Source of the DNA: Aquamicrobium zhengzhouense
GTDB lineage: Bacteria; Pseudomonadota; Alphaproteobacteria; Rhizobiales; Rhizobiaceae
DNA: 64,000 nt
Assembly: GCF_016124105.1 (NCBI RefSeq)
Contig: NZ_JADGMQ010000011.1
Span: forward strand, 1-64,000
Reading direction: 5' to 3'
Below the pieces are notes generated by a model that worked only from the letters and a program-made list of their open reading frames with translations, was not told the DNA's origin and made no database searches. Position 1 is the stretch's first letter; every line of letters begins with the position of its first letter. Shown in pieces: positions 45,708 through 54,611 of this stretch. The position numbers and the translations under genes are program-made.

Positions 45708-46460
45708 CTAAACCGTCTCCGACACCTCCTCGAGCGGCACGAGGGGGGCAGGAACATCTGTCGTCTTCTCTGCTGACTTGCAGATATCGGCGATCACGCA
45801 TTTTTCGCAGTCCGGCTTGCGCGCCTTGCAAACATAGCGCCCGTGCAGGATCAGCCAGTGATGCGCGTGGCGCATATATTCGTCCGGGATGCTGCGAACC
45901 AGAATTTCTTCGACCTGATCCGGTGTCTTGGCAGGCGCCAGTCCGATGCGGTTGCCGATGCGCAGAATATGTGTATCCACTGCCATCGTATGCTGGCCGA
46001 AGGACATGTTGAGCACCACATTCGCGGTCTTACGGCCAACTCCGGGCAGTTTCACCAGATCATCACGATTGTCCGGAACCTCGCCACCATGGTCGCGGAT
46101 CAGCGCTTCGCTCAGCAAGATGACGTTCTTGGCCTTGTTGCGCCACAGACCGATGGTGCGGATATATTCGCCGACCTGTTCCTCGCCGAGCGCCAGCATT
46201 TTTTCCGGAGTATCCGCAACCGCGAACAAGCCGCGCGTCGCCTTGTTGACCCCGGCATCCGTTGCCTGCGCCGACAGGACGACGGCAACGAGAAGGGTAA
46301 AAACGTTGACATGCTCCAGTTCGCCCTTCGGCTCAGGACGCTGGACAGCAAAGCGGCGGAAGATTTCGTGAATCTCCGCCCGCGTGTAACGCGTACGCAC
46401 ACGCTTGCGAGCCGGACGCGTGGTCGCCGGTAACGCGGTTTTTCTCTTGGGCTTTTCCAT
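45708..46460 (-). CDS. nth: Endonuclease III (DNA glycosylase/AP lyase)
   Basis: The 250-residue protein has LSAQATDAGVNKAT, the helix-hairpin-helix LPGVGRKTANVVLN with catalytic Lys, and VDTHILRIGNRIGL with the catalytic Asp. A C-terminal [4Fe-4S] loop has exact C-x6-C-x2-C-x5-C spacing (CKARKPDCEKCVIADIC). It removes oxidised pyrimidines from DNA. The ATG at 46460 was chosen; a basic N-terminal extension of about 25 residues is typical of alphaproteobacterial Nth. Confidence 0.97.
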   Translation of the reverse strand: MEKPKRKTALPATTRPARKRVRTRYTRAEIHEIFRRFAVQRPEPKGELEHVNVFTLLVAVVLSAQATDAGVNKATRGLFAVADTPEKMLALGEEQVGEYIRTIGLWRNKAKNVILLSEALIRDHGGEVPDNRDDLVKLPGVGRKTANVVLNMSFGQHTMAVDTHILRIGNRIGLAPAKTPDQVEEILVRSIPDEYMRHAHHWLILHGRYVCKARKPDCEKCVIADICKSAEKTTDVPAPLVPLEEVSETV

Positions 46461-46481
46461 GGGGCCTCTATACTTCGGGCC

Positions 46482-46964
46482 ATGCAGGAAACAAATGCCT
46501 TGGACGAGCCGATCTTTCGCGCGCTTTTGACCCCCCATCGCTCGATGGGCCGGAAGGGCTTTGCGATCGTCATGAGCATATTCGCCGTTACCTGGCTTGG
46601 GACCGGCGCATTCTTCATGTCACTCGGTGCGTGGCCCGTATTTGGCTTCTTCGGGCTGGACCTTCTCTTGCTCTACATCGCCTTCAAGATGAACTATCGC
46701 GCTGCGCGGGCGCGCGAGGAGGTTTCGGTTTCGCGTGTCTTGCTCGAAATCCGCAAAGTGGAGCCCTCTGGCAAGACCCAGAGCTTTTCCTTCAATCCTT
46801 TCTGGGCAAAGTTCCGTGTTGCGCGTCATGAAGAGATCGGCATTACCGACATGGCGGTCGAGGGCGAAGGACGACGGGTAACGATCGGCTCCTTTCTCAA
46901 TCCGGACGACAGGGAAAGTTTTGCCGCAGCCTTTGGCAACGCCCTGGCTACAGCTAGACGATAG
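46482..46964 (+). CDS. DUF2244 domain membrane protein
   Basis: The 160-residue protein has two membrane spans (about 25-45 and 50-68) and the DUF2244 pattern of FRALLTPHRSM, FDLLLLYIAFKMNYRAAR-type spans and IGSFLNPDDRESFAAAFGNAL at the end. The function is unknown; homologues often sit near cytochrome oxidase or nth genes. It is divergent from nth by 21 bases, so promoters must overlap the coding starts. Confidence 0.87.
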   Translation: MQETNALDEPIFRALLTPHRSMGRKGFAIVMSIFAVTWLGTGAFFMSLGAWPVFGFFGLDLLLLYIAFKMNYRAARAREEVSVSRVLLEIRKVEPSGKTQSFSFNPFWAKFRVARHEEIGITDMAVEGEGRRVTIGSFLNPDDRESFAAAFGNALATARR

Positions 46965-47062
46965 ACGAGACGGAGATAATTTTGGGCACGGATCGTTTCT
47001 GCCAGAATCGGGTGGCAGAGGAAGGCGCTGCGTCCGATAGTACCGTTCAAGGAGTTGGTTCC

Positions 47063-47950
47063 ATGAACGTCCAGACAGCCACACTTGAACGCGACATCAC
47101 CCCGACGGGCAGCGATTATGAAATCGTTCGTCAGGCCATCGAGATGATCAGCCTGGATTACCGCGAGCAGCCCTCACTCGAAACGCTCGCGGAAGCGGTC
47201 GGCGAGACACCCTCCTCGCTGCAGAAACTCTTCACCCGTTGGGCGGGTCTGACGCCGAAGGGCTTTCTCCAGGCGGTGACGCTCAATCATGCGCGCAGAC
47301 TTCTCGACGAGGGGGCGCCGCTTCTCGATGCCGCCTTCGAACTCGGCATGTCTGGCCCCGGGCGTCTCCACGATCTCTTCGTGACCCATGAGGCGATGTC
47401 GCCCGGCGACTACAAGAGCCGCGGGCGCGGCCTGACGATCCGCTACGGCTATCATTTGTCCCCGTTTGGCATTGCGCTCGTGATGGCGACAGACCGCGGG
47501 CTGTGCGGCCTGGCGTTCTGCGACGCGGGCGAAGAACGAGAGGCCTTTGAGGACATGGCGCGGCGTTGGCCCAACGCCGCTTACGTCGAAGATGTGGCCG
47601 CTACCCTTCCCTATGCGTCCCGCATCTTCGATCCGTCGCGCTGGCAAGCCGATCAACCGCTGCGCGTCGTGCTGATCGGCTCGGATTTCCAGATCCGCGT
47701 CTGGGAGGCGCTGTTGCGCATTCCGATCAACAGGGCGCGGACCTATTCGGCCCTTGCCGCCGAAATCGGCAATCCCTCTGCCAGCCGAGCCGTCGGCGCG
47801 GCGGTGGGGGCGAACCCTGTCTCCTTCGTCGTCCCATGTCATCGCGCGCTTGGCAAATCCGGCGCATTGACCGGCTATCATTGGGGCCTCACCCGCAAAC
47901 GTGCCATGCTGGGCTGGGAAGCTGGGCATTTCCAGCCGCAAGCTACCTGA
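47063..47950 (+). CDS. Ada-like methylated-DNA-cysteine methyltransferase with AraC helix-turn-helix, lacking the metal-binding domain
   Basis: The 295-residue protein has an AraC-type DNA-binding half (residues about 20-115, SLETLAEAVGETPSSLQKLF) and an MGMT half with the acceptor-site PCHRALGKSGALTGYHWGL (Cys in PCHR). Full Ada adds an N-terminal zinc domain (about 80 residues) that repairs phosphotriesters and activates the regulator; it is absent here. The protein can probably repair O6-methylguanine irreversibly but may not be activated like Ada. The ATG at 47063 has AAGGAG nearby. The first domain starts at residue 17, so truncation is family-typical rather than damage. Confidence 0.92.
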   Translation: MNVQTATLERDITPTGSDYEIVRQAIEMISLDYREQPSLETLAEAVGETPSSLQKLFTRWAGLTPKGFLQAVTLNHARRLLDEGAPLLDAAFELGMSGPGRLHDLFVTHEAMSPGDYKSRGRGLTIRYGYHLSPFGIALVMATDRGLCGLAFCDAGEEREAFEDMARRWPNAAYVEDVAATLPYASRIFDPSRWQADQPLRVVLIGSDFQIRVWEALLRIPINRARTYSALAAEIGNPSASRAVGAAVGANPVSFVVPCHRALGKSGALTGYHWGLTRKRAMLGWEAGHFQPQAT

Positions 47951-48000
47951 CGCGCCCCGGGAAATCGGCTAAGCGGTCACGCAAAGCAGAGGAGTTTGCC

Positions 48001-48894
48001 GTGATCGTCGTCATCGGTTCCATCAATCTTGACCTGATCGCCAATGTGGAGCGGCTGCCCCGCCCCGGCGAGACTGTTCCTGGCACCGTCTTCACCACCT
48101 CACCCGGCGGCAAGGGCGCCAATCAGGCGCTGGCGGCGCGACGCGCGGGTGCCGAAGTCAAGATGGTCGGAGCTGTGGGCAACGACCCCTTCGCAGGTCA
48201 GGCGCTCGCGCTTCTTCGCGAAAGCGGTGCAGACCTGTCGACCGTGCGAACGACCGAGGGCGCGACGGGCATCGCCTCGATCATGGTCGGCGCAGATGGC
48301 GAGAACATCATCGCGGTCATCCCGGGCGGAAATGGCGAGGTACAAGAAGACGACATTGCTGCGGCCAGGCTGAAGGCAGGCAATCACGTCCTTCTTCAGC
48401 ACGAGATCCCGCTCAACATAGTCAAAGCCGCGATTGTCGCCGCCCGCGAGGCTGGTGCGGTGTCGATCCTGAATACAGCCCCCTTCCGCAAGGAAGCTGC
48501 CAGCTTCCTCGCAGAGACTGATTATGTCGTCGCCAACGAAACGGAATTCGACCTCTATGCCGATGCGCTGGCACTGGAAGGCGATGATCGTGAAGCCAGG
48601 ATGCGCGACTTCGTGGCCAGAACCAGCCGCACCGTGGTCGTCACACTTGGTGGGGATGGCGTCGTAGCTGCAACGCCGGATGAATTTCTGAGGGCGCAGG
48701 GCCTCAAGATCGAACCGGTGGATACGGTTGGTGCCGGAGATACGTTCTGCGGCTATCTGGCGGCAGGACTTGCCGACGGGCTGCCCCTTGAAAGCGCGAT
48801 GCGCCGCGCCGCGATTGCCGGATCGCTCGCTTGCCTTGCAGCAGGGGCACAGCCCGCAATCCCCCACGCGGCGGATGTCGACGCGGCGATGTGA
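48001..48894 (+). CDS. rbsK: Ribokinase (PfkB family)
   Basis: The 297-residue kinase has VIGSINLDLIANVERLPRPGET, GGKGANQALAARRAGA, and VDTVGAGDTFCGYLAAGLA with the catalytic Asp: the RbsK pattern. It makes ribose 5-phosphate from ribose and ATP. A GTG at 48001 is the start, with AGAGGAG eight bases upstream. It lies tail to tail with a nucleoside hydrolase gene, whose product releases ribose, so the pair forms a salvage step. Confidence 0.92.
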   Translation: MIVVIGSINLDLIANVERLPRPGETVPGTVFTTSPGGKGANQALAARRAGAEVKMVGAVGNDPFAGQALALLRESGADLSTVRTTEGATGIASIMVGADGENIIAVIPGGNGEVQEDDIAAARLKAGNHVLLQHEIPLNIVKAAIVAAREAGAVSILNTAPFRKEAASFLAETDYVVANETEFDLYADALALEGDDREARMRDFVARTSRTVVVTLGGDGVVAATPDEFLRAQGLKIEPVDTVGAGDTFCGYLAAGLADGLPLESAMRRAAIAGSLACLAAGAQPAIPHAADVDAAM

Positions 48895-48943
48895 CGAACA
48901 GCCGACACTCAGGCTGAAAATTTCGGCATAGAACAGCGCGGCG

Positions 48944-49885
48944 TTAGAGCCGCGCCAGACGTTCGGTCAGAAGCGCGAAAAAGCCGTCGGCATCGATGTC
49001 GCGCATGACCAGCGCATTTTTTGGTCTGTCCGTGATCCCCCACCAGTCGACCACTGTGGCCCCCATGGTCAGCTCCGACGCTGTCTCGATCTCGACATTG
49101 CATTGGCGGCCGGAAAACAGATCAGGCTTCAGCAAATAGGCGATGACGCAGGGATCATGCAGCGGGCCGCCATCGGTGCCGTATTTTTCCTCGTCATAGC
49201 GGTCGAAGAAGTCGAGCAACTCGGCAGTGGCAACCGCCACCGGCGTTCCAAGCTCACGGATCGCTGCCACGCGCGCATTTGTGGTGAGCGCCTTGTGGGT
49301 CACATCGAGCGGCATCATCACGATTGGCGCGCCCGAACGAAAAACGACATCTGCGGCCTGCGGATCGACATAGATGTTGAACTCTGCCGAGGGCGTGACG
49401 TTGCCCTGCTCGAAATAGCCGCCACCCATCAGGACGATTTCACTGATCCGCCCCGAGAGAGCTGGTTCGCGGATCATGGCGAGTGCAATATTGGTGAGGG
49501 GACCAAGCACGCACAGCGTCACCGCGCTGTCCGGCTCATTCATGATCGTCTCGACGAGATAATCGACCGCGTGCTTTTCCTGCAGCGGCATGGACGGCTG
49601 AGGAAGATCTGGCCCGTCGAGGCCCGTGCGGCCATGCACATGTTCTGCGGTGACGAGGCCCCTCGTGATCGGCCGAACCGCTCCGGCATAGACCGGAATG
49701 TCCGTTCGTCCGGCAAGCTCGCAAATCTTACGCGCGTTCTTCTGGGTCAGGGAAAGCGGGACATTGCCCGCGACCGCGGTGATCGCGAGCACGTCGAGTT
49801 CCGGGCTGGCGAGGGCGAGCAAGATGGCGACCGCATCGTCCTGGCCGGGATCGGTGTCGATGATGATCTTGCGTGGCTCGCTCAT
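48944..49885 (-). CDS. Nucleoside hydrolase (inosine/uridine-preferring type)
   Basis: The 313-residue enzyme has the calcium-binding DTDPGQDDA (Asp10, Asp12, Asp16, Asp17), VAGNVPL, GPLTNIALA and EFNIYVDPQAAD motifs of the IUNH family. It cleaves N-glycosidic bonds to free base and ribose, in the cytoplasm. The final residues overlap a hairpin (GCGCGGC / GCCGCGC, 48936-48955) that may end the ribokinase transcript. The start has a GGGGG region upstream. Confidence 0.93.
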   Translation of the reverse strand: MSEPRKIIIDTDPGQDDAVAILLALASPELDVLAITAVAGNVPLSLTQKNARKICELAGRTDIPVYAGAVRPITRGLVTAEHVHGRTGLDGPDLPQPSMPLQEKHAVDYLVETIMNEPDSAVTLCVLGPLTNIALAMIREPALSGRISEIVLMGGGYFEQGNVTPSAEFNIYVDPQAADVVFRSGAPIVMMPLDVTHKALTTNARVAAIRELGTPVAVATAELLDFFDRYDEEKYGTDGGPLHDPCVIAYLLKPDLFSGRQCNVEIETASELTMGATVVDWWGITDRPKNALVMRDIDADGFFALLTERLARL

Positions 49886-49902
49886 GATGCCCCCCTTGCT
49901 GA

Positions 49903-49931
49903 CTTGAACTCGAATTCAAGGCAGACCATAT
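49903..49931 (+). promoter_or_regulatory. Sigma-32 (RpoH) promoter candidate of hsp20
   Basis: CTTGAA at 49903-49908 and CCATAT at 49926-49931 are spaced by 17 bases, as in alphaproteobacterial RpoH promoters. The CTTGAA is itself half of an inverted repeat, CTTGAA-CTCGAA-TTCAAG. It lies 67 bases before the hsp20 ATG. Confidence 0.55.
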
Positions 49932-49997
49932 CAGGGGCACGGGCGAGAATGCCATCCGGGTTTTCGCCCCCTCCAAGTCGCTCACTGAGGACAAGAG

Positions 49998-50423
49998 ATG
50001 ACCCGTATGACGCCCTTTTCGAGCCCGCTTCTGCTTGGGTTCGACACGATCGAAAAGACGCTGGAGCGCGTCGCCAAGAGCGGTGACGGATACCCGCCCT
50101 ATAATATAGAGCGACTGCGCGCGACCAACGGGTCCGGAGACAAGCTGCGTATCACGCTCGCGGTTGCGGGTTTCTCCGAGGCGGATCTGGAAGTGACCGT
50201 CGAGGACAGCGAACTTGTGGTGCGCGGCCGCCAGGCTGACGATACCGAGCGCGAATATCTGCATCGCGGGATTGCAGCTCGCCAGTTTCAGCGGATCTTC
50301 GTACTGGCAGACGGCATGAAAGTTGCAGGCGCGGAGCTGAAGAACGGGCTTCTCGCGATTGACCTTGACCGTCCGGAGCCCGAGAGGCTCGTACGAAAAA
50401 TAAACATTTCGGTGACAGACTAG
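49998..50423 (+). CDS. Small heat-shock protein (Hsp20/IbpA class A)
   Basis: The 141-residue protein has an alpha-crystallin domain: YPPYNIERLRATNGSGDKLRI..., the strand core LAVAGFSEADLEV and a terminal beta strand NGLLAIDL. It binds unfolding proteins as oligomers in the cytoplasm. The sigma-32-like promoter upstream and the DUF1150 gene 74 bases downstream give the usual heat-shock operon of Rhizobiales. The ATG at 49998 follows an AGGACAAGAG ribosome site. Confidence 0.94.
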   Translation: MTRMTPFSSPLLLGFDTIEKTLERVAKSGDGYPPYNIERLRATNGSGDKLRITLAVAGFSEADLEVTVEDSELVVRGRQADDTEREYLHRGIAARQFQRIFVLADGMKVAGAELKNGLLAIDLDRPEPERLVRKINISVTD

Positions 50424-50497
50424 AACAGTCGTGACCGGAACCAACGGCTCTAATGCGGGTTGGTCATGATGACACTCCGCAGATTCAGGAGGCTGAC

Positions 50498-50755
50498 ATG
50501 AATGCCGATTTTGAAAAGAACGTCCTGTCAGACGCGGAAATGGCGGGTCTGGGTGAAGGCTCCGTCGCTTATCTGCGTGAGATGAACAGCGAAGATCTCG
50601 TCGGAAAGTTTCCGGGGATGCCCCAGATGGAGCCGGGCATTCGGCTCTGGGCGGTTTTTGCCGCCAATGGCACACCGATCATGCTGACGGATGCGCGCGA
50701 TGCCGCGATCGCCGGAGCCCGTCAGAACGACCTGACCCCGGTGAGCATCCACTAA
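50498..50755 (+). CDS. DUF1150 family small protein
   Basis: The 85-residue protein matches DUF1150: LSDAEMAGLGEGSVAYLREM then LWAVFAANGTPIMLTDARDAA and a C-terminal TPVSIH. It is a cytosolic protein of unknown function commonly paired with hsp20 genes in alphaproteobacteria. The ATG at 50498 has a CAGGAGG ribosome site; an upstream GTG in frame is not needed. Confidence 0.92.
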   Translation: MNADFEKNVLSDAEMAGLGEGSVAYLREMNSEDLVGKFPGMPQMEPGIRLWAVFAANGTPIMLTDARDAAIAGARQNDLTPVSIH

Positions 50756-50770
50756 GCGGAAGAAAGATGA

Positions 50771-50796
50771 TGGCCCCGGCCGGATGCGCGGGGCCA
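50771..50796. terminator. Hairpin between convergent DUF1150 and ptsN genes
   Basis: TGGCCCCG and CGGGGCCA form a perfect 8-base stem with a 10-base loop in the 47-base gap between the two stops. There is no clear T tract. Confidence 0.45.
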
Positions 50797-50802
50797 GAGA
50801 GC

Positions 50803-51267
50803 TCAAGCTGCGTGCGAAGCCGGCGCCTGAGCGAGGAACGTATGGATCGCCTGCGCGTCCTTGGTACCTCTGATTTTTGTGACTGTGTCCGGATCACGCA
50901 GCACGCGCGCAATCCGTGACAATGCCTTGAGGTGATCTGCGCCTGCGCCTTCCGGCGCAAGCAGCAGGAACACCAGGTCTACCGGTTCGTCATCCAGCGC
51001 CTCGAAATCAATCGGTGATTCCAGCCGCGCGAAAATGCCGGTGATCCGGTCGATCCCGGGCAGCTTGCCATGCGGGATCGCGATGCCATTCCCGACACCG
51101 GTCGAGCCCAGACGCTCGCGTTGCAGGATCGTGTCAAACACTTCCCGCTCCGGTAGGCCGGTAACCGCCGCCGCTTTTTCAGCTAGCAATTGCAGAAGCT
51201 GCTTCTTGGAATTGGCCTTCAAGGCCGGCATCACTGCCGAAACCCCGATCAGGTCGCTGAGATCCAT
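50803..51267 (-). CDS. ptsN: PTS IIA-like nitrogen-regulatory protein (EIIA-Ntr)
   Basis: The 154-residue protein has an EIIA-fructose-type fold with phosphorylated His66 in GNGIAIPHGKLP. It is the end receiver of the PTS-Ntr chain (EI-Ntr, NPr, EIIA-Ntr), which links nitrogen state to potassium transport and cell regulation. It ends the rpoN-hpf-ptsN block, 82 bases downstream of hpf, in the conserved order. Confidence 0.96.
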   Translation of the reverse strand: MDLSDLIGVSAVMPALKANSKKQLLQLLAEKAAAVTGLPEREVFDTILQRERLGSTGVGNGIAIPHGKLPGIDRITGIFARLESPIDFEALDDEPVDLVFLLLAPEGAGADHLKALSRIARVLRDPDTVTKIRGTKDAQAIHTFLAQAPASHAA

Positions 51268-51349
51268 CTTGCTGTCCTTTGCTCTGCCAGTTTACCGCGG
51301 TGCAAGCCCCCCGCCTGCGGACGGCCGAGTGGGTATTTCCGTCAGAATT

Positions 51350-51931
51350 TTATGCTTTCAGTGCTGCCGAAGACGTGTCGATCCAGCCAATATTGCCATC
51401 CGCTCTGCGATACACCACGTTGACATGGTCATTTCCTGCATTTCGGAACACAAATACCGGGCTGTCCTTGATATCCAGTTCGATAACAGCCGACGCAACG
51501 CTCATCGTTTGCAACGCCATGGTCGATTCTGCAACGACGGTCGGGGCGTAATCCTCCGGGACTTCCTCGTCCTCATCGGCTACCGGCGCTACCACCTTGT
51601 AGTCCAGATCGATGATTTGTGCACCTGCTCCGTTAGGCGCATAGGACTTTAGGCGGCGCTTATACCGCCGCAGGCGCTTGTCTATCCGCTCTGCAGCTGC
51701 ATCAAACGCGATTTGAGGGTCTTGTGCCTGACCAGTCGCCTGAAGGGAAATTCCTGTGTCGAGCCGCACCATGCAGTCCGCAGTGAAGCGGGAGCCGGAC
51801 TTTTCTACAGTCACGTGGCCCGCATAACCGCCGTCGAAATATTTCGTGACAGCATCTTCGATCCGGCCTTCGATCCGTAAGCGGAATGCGTCGCCGATAT
51901 CCATATGCTTACCCGAGATACGCAGGTTCAT
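51350..51931 (-). CDS. hpf: Ribosome hibernation promoting factor, long form
   Basis: The 193-residue protein has the S30AE/HPF N-terminal domain (LRISGKHMDIGDAFRLRIE, HVTVEKSGSRFTADCMVRL) and a C-terminal dimerisation domain (FVFRNAGNDHVNVVYRRADG), the signature of long HPF, which makes 100S ribosome dimers. A linker of about 30 residues joins them. It follows rpoN by 221 bases on the same strand. The intervening sequence holds its promoter; no clear element was assigned. Confidence 0.95.
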   Translation of the reverse strand: MNLRISGKHMDIGDAFRLRIEGRIEDAVTKYFDGGYAGHVTVEKSGSRFTADCMVRLDTGISLQATGQAQDPQIAFDAAAERIDKRLRRYKRRLKSYAPNGAGAQIIDLDYKVVAPVADEDEEVPEDYAPTVVAESTMALQTMSVASAVIELDIKDSPVFVFRNAGNDHVNVVYRRADGNIGWIDTSSAALKA

Positions 51932-52152
51932 GAGAAACTCACCTTCTTGCGGATTATCGATACTGATGAGTTTATACCGGAAGGTGGCGCTTACAAGGTT
52001 CTAACGCCATCAAACCAGTTCGAACTTTGTCAGATCCTCAAACCCGCTCGTTCCAGGTGGCTTGCTACCGACGTGTCGCTGGCCGCCTTATGGGGGCGGG
52101 CTTCTAGCCACTTCATATCGGCTTGTCAATTGAAGGTGGCTGACAGACCCCG

Positions 52153-53667
52153 TCAGCCAACCGCCGCACGCGCACGCTTTTCACGCCTTCTCTGAACCGA
52201 TGAAGGGATATTCATCGCTTCGCGGTACTTGGCGACCGTGCGCCGGGCAATATCGATTCCATCCTGATTGAGGATCGCAACGATCGCATCGTCGGACAGA
52301 ATTTCCGCCGCAGTCTCCGCGTCGATCAGCGCACGGATGCGGTCGCGAACCGCCTCCGAGGAATGTGCATCACCCCCCTCAGCCGAAGCGATCGCGACGG
52401 AAAAGAAGTAGCGCAACTCGAACAGCCCCCGCGACGTCATCATGTATTTGTTTGCCGTGACACGGCTCACCGTCGATTCGTGCATGCCTATCGCGTCGGC
52501 AACAGTGCGCAGATTAAGCGGGCGAAGATGACGGACGCCGTGAAGCAGAAAGGCGTCCTGCTGGCGCACGATCTCGGAGGCCACTTTCAGGATCGTCTTC
52601 GCGCGTTGATCAAGGCTGCGGGTCAGCCAGTTCGCGCTTTGCATGCACTCGGCAAGAAATTCCTTCTCGGCAGTGCTCTTCGCCCTGGTGGAAACGCTCG
52701 CAAAGTAAGTCTGGTTGACCAGCACGCGGGGCAGTGCGTCCGGGTTGAGTTCCACCGACCAACTGCCATCGGCGGCAGGCTTGACGATAATGTCCGGCAC
52801 GATCGGATCTGCCGTGCCGTATGTGAAAACCAGAGCCGGGCGCGGATCCAGACCGCGGATTTCCGCCAGCATGTCGATCAGATCGTCATCATCGACGCCG
52901 CACAAGCGGCGCAGCTGGACAAAATCGCGGCGCGCCAGCAAGTCCAGATTGGCCAGCATCGCCTGCATGGCAGGATCCAGTCGGTCCTTTGAACGAAGCT
53001 GGAGCGCAAGACATTCGGCCAGATCACGGGCAAAGAGGCCGGGCGGATCAAAGCGCTGACAGACCTCCAGAACAGCGCAAACATCCTCCACATCTGTCCC
53101 CAGCCGTTCCGCAACCTCCTCCACTGACGCGCGCATATAACCAGCTTCATCGAGCGCGTCGGCAAGCTCGTGTGCAATCATCAAATCGGACGGGTGGCGC
53201 AGCGAAAAGGCGATCTGCTCGGTGACATGGTCGAAGAGCGTTATTTCCGCGCGTGCCATCTCCTCCAGATTGTAGCTCTCACCAGCCGATGCGGTGCTTG
53301 CTGACGAAAGCTGGGGCCGATCCGGCGCGTGAACGGCGTCGGCTGCCGGGTCGTCTGGAAAGACGTTTTCCATAGAGGTGTCGAGCTGATCTGCAAGCGT
53401 CTCGACGCTTGTCTCTGCCACTTCAAACATCTGGTCGATGGATGTATCCGCGGCTTCCGCCTCGCTCAGACTGCTGCGAACATCCATCTCCGGTTCGTCG
53501 GACACGGGCTCAGGGCGTTCGAGAAGCGGGTTTTTCTCGATCTCCTCGTCGATGAAACGTTCAAGCTCGATATGGGTAAACTGCAGCAGCCGAATGGACT
53601 GCATGAGTTGAGGTGTCATGACCAGCGACTGCGACTGACGCAATTGCAGTTTGGCGCTGAGACCCAT
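52153..53667 (-). CDS. rpoN: RNA polymerase sigma-54 factor
   Basis: The 504-residue factor has region I (LQLRQSQSLVMTPQLMQSI), an acidic region II, core-binding domains and the C-terminal RpoN box ARRTVAKYR near residue 483. It directs RNA polymerase to -24/-12 promoters with activators such as NtrC and NifA. The ATG at 53667 (MGLSAKLQL) was chosen because it matches the family; a GTG three codons upstream (53676), with AGGGGG nearby, is an alternative. It lies between lptB and hpf in the conserved order. Confidence 0.97.
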   Translation of the reverse strand: MGLSAKLQLRQSQSLVMTPQLMQSIRLLQFTHIELERFIDEEIEKNPLLERPEPVSDEPEMDVRSSLSEAEAADTSIDQMFEVAETSVETLADQLDTSMENVFPDDPAADAVHAPDRPQLSSASTASAGESYNLEEMARAEITLFDHVTEQIAFSLRHPSDLMIAHELADALDEAGYMRASVEEVAERLGTDVEDVCAVLEVCQRFDPPGLFARDLAECLALQLRSKDRLDPAMQAMLANLDLLARRDFVQLRRLCGVDDDDLIDMLAEIRGLDPRPALVFTYGTADPIVPDIIVKPAADGSWSVELNPDALPRVLVNQTYFASVSTRAKSTAEKEFLAECMQSANWLTRSLDQRAKTILKVASEIVRQQDAFLLHGVRHLRPLNLRTVADAIGMHESTVSRVTANKYMMTSRGLFELRYFFSVAIASAEGGDAHSSEAVRDRIRALIDAETAAEILSDDAIVAILNQDGIDIARRTVAKYREAMNIPSSVQRRREKRARAAVG

Positions 53668-53810
53668 CCAGTACACGACCCCCTGTAGCGAACGCGGCTG
53701 TTTTAGCAGCGTCTCGCGAAGTGCCGGATCAAACTGGCCCGGCTTTTGCTTGTCAAGGGAAAGTGCCTGAGAAGGATTAGCCGGCCATTAATGCCGGACG
53801 CCGACGAAGA

Positions 53811-54608
53811 CTAAAGCGTGAAGCCTTCGCCGAGATAAAGACGGCGCACGTCCGGGTTGCGAACGATTTCGTCGGGGACGCCGTGTGTCAGCACCTGACC
53901 TGCATGGATGATGTAGGCGCGCTCAACCAGCCCGAGCGTTTCGCGCACATTATGGTCGGTGATCAGGACGCCGATGCCGCGCGCCGTCAGATGTCGCACC
54001 AGCTGCTGGATATCCGACACGGCAATCGGGTCAACGCCTGCGAACGGCTCGTCGAGAAGCATGAAATTCGGGTTGCTCGCAAGTGCGCGGGCAATCTCCA
54101 GGCGGCGTCGCTCGCCGCCCGACAGGGCGACCGAAGGCGATTTGCGCAAATGGGTAATGTGAAATTCTTCCAGCAGCTCATCGAGCCGCCTTTCGCGCTG
54201 CTTGCGGCTTTTCTCGACGACTTCGAGGATTGCACGAATGTTGTTCTCGACCGTCAGGCCTCGGAAGATGGAAGCTTCCTGCGGCAGATAACCGATCCCG
54301 AGCCGGGCGCGCCGGTACATGGGCAGCGCGGTAACGTCATAGCCGTCAATCTCGATGGTGCCCTGATCAACCGGCACCAGCCCGGTGACCATATAAAAGC
54401 ATGTGGTCTTGCCGGCACCGTTCGGACCGAGCAAGCCGACGGCCTCGCCGGCCCGCACGCCGAACGACACACCGCTGACGACCTGACGGCCCTTGTAGCT
54501 TTTGGTGAGGCCGCGCGCGATCATCGTGCCGCGAAACCGCTCGCGGTCCGTTGCGCTCACTGCCGCCGCCGGAGTGCCGGAGCGCTCAAGAAATGCCGGG
54601 CGTTTCAA
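53811..54608 (-). CDS. lptB: LPS export ABC transporter ATP-binding protein LptB
   Basis: The 265-residue ATPase has Walker A GPNGAGKT at residues 61-68, Q-loop GYLPQEASIFRGL, signature LSGGERRR and Walker B FMLLDEPFAGVDP. It powers LptFG for lipopolysaccharide export to the outer membrane. The ATG at 54608 gives a 28-residue N-terminal extension over a second Met (MIARGLTKSY); the extension is common in relatives. It lies three bases after lptA. Confidence 0.96.
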   Translation of the reverse strand: MKRPAFLERSGTPAAAVSATDRERFRGTMIARGLTKSYKGRQVVSGVSFGVRAGEAVGLLGPNGAGKTTCFYMVTGLVPVDQGTIEIDGYDVTALPMYRRARLGIGYLPQEASIFRGLTVENNIRAILEVVEKSRKQRERRLDELLEEFHITHLRKSPSVALSGGERRRLEIARALASNPNFMLLDEPFAGVDPIAVSDIQQLVRHLTARGIGVLITDHNVRETLGLVERAYIIHAGQVLTHGVPDEIVRNPDVRRLYLGEGFTL

Positions 54609-54611
54609 GAA

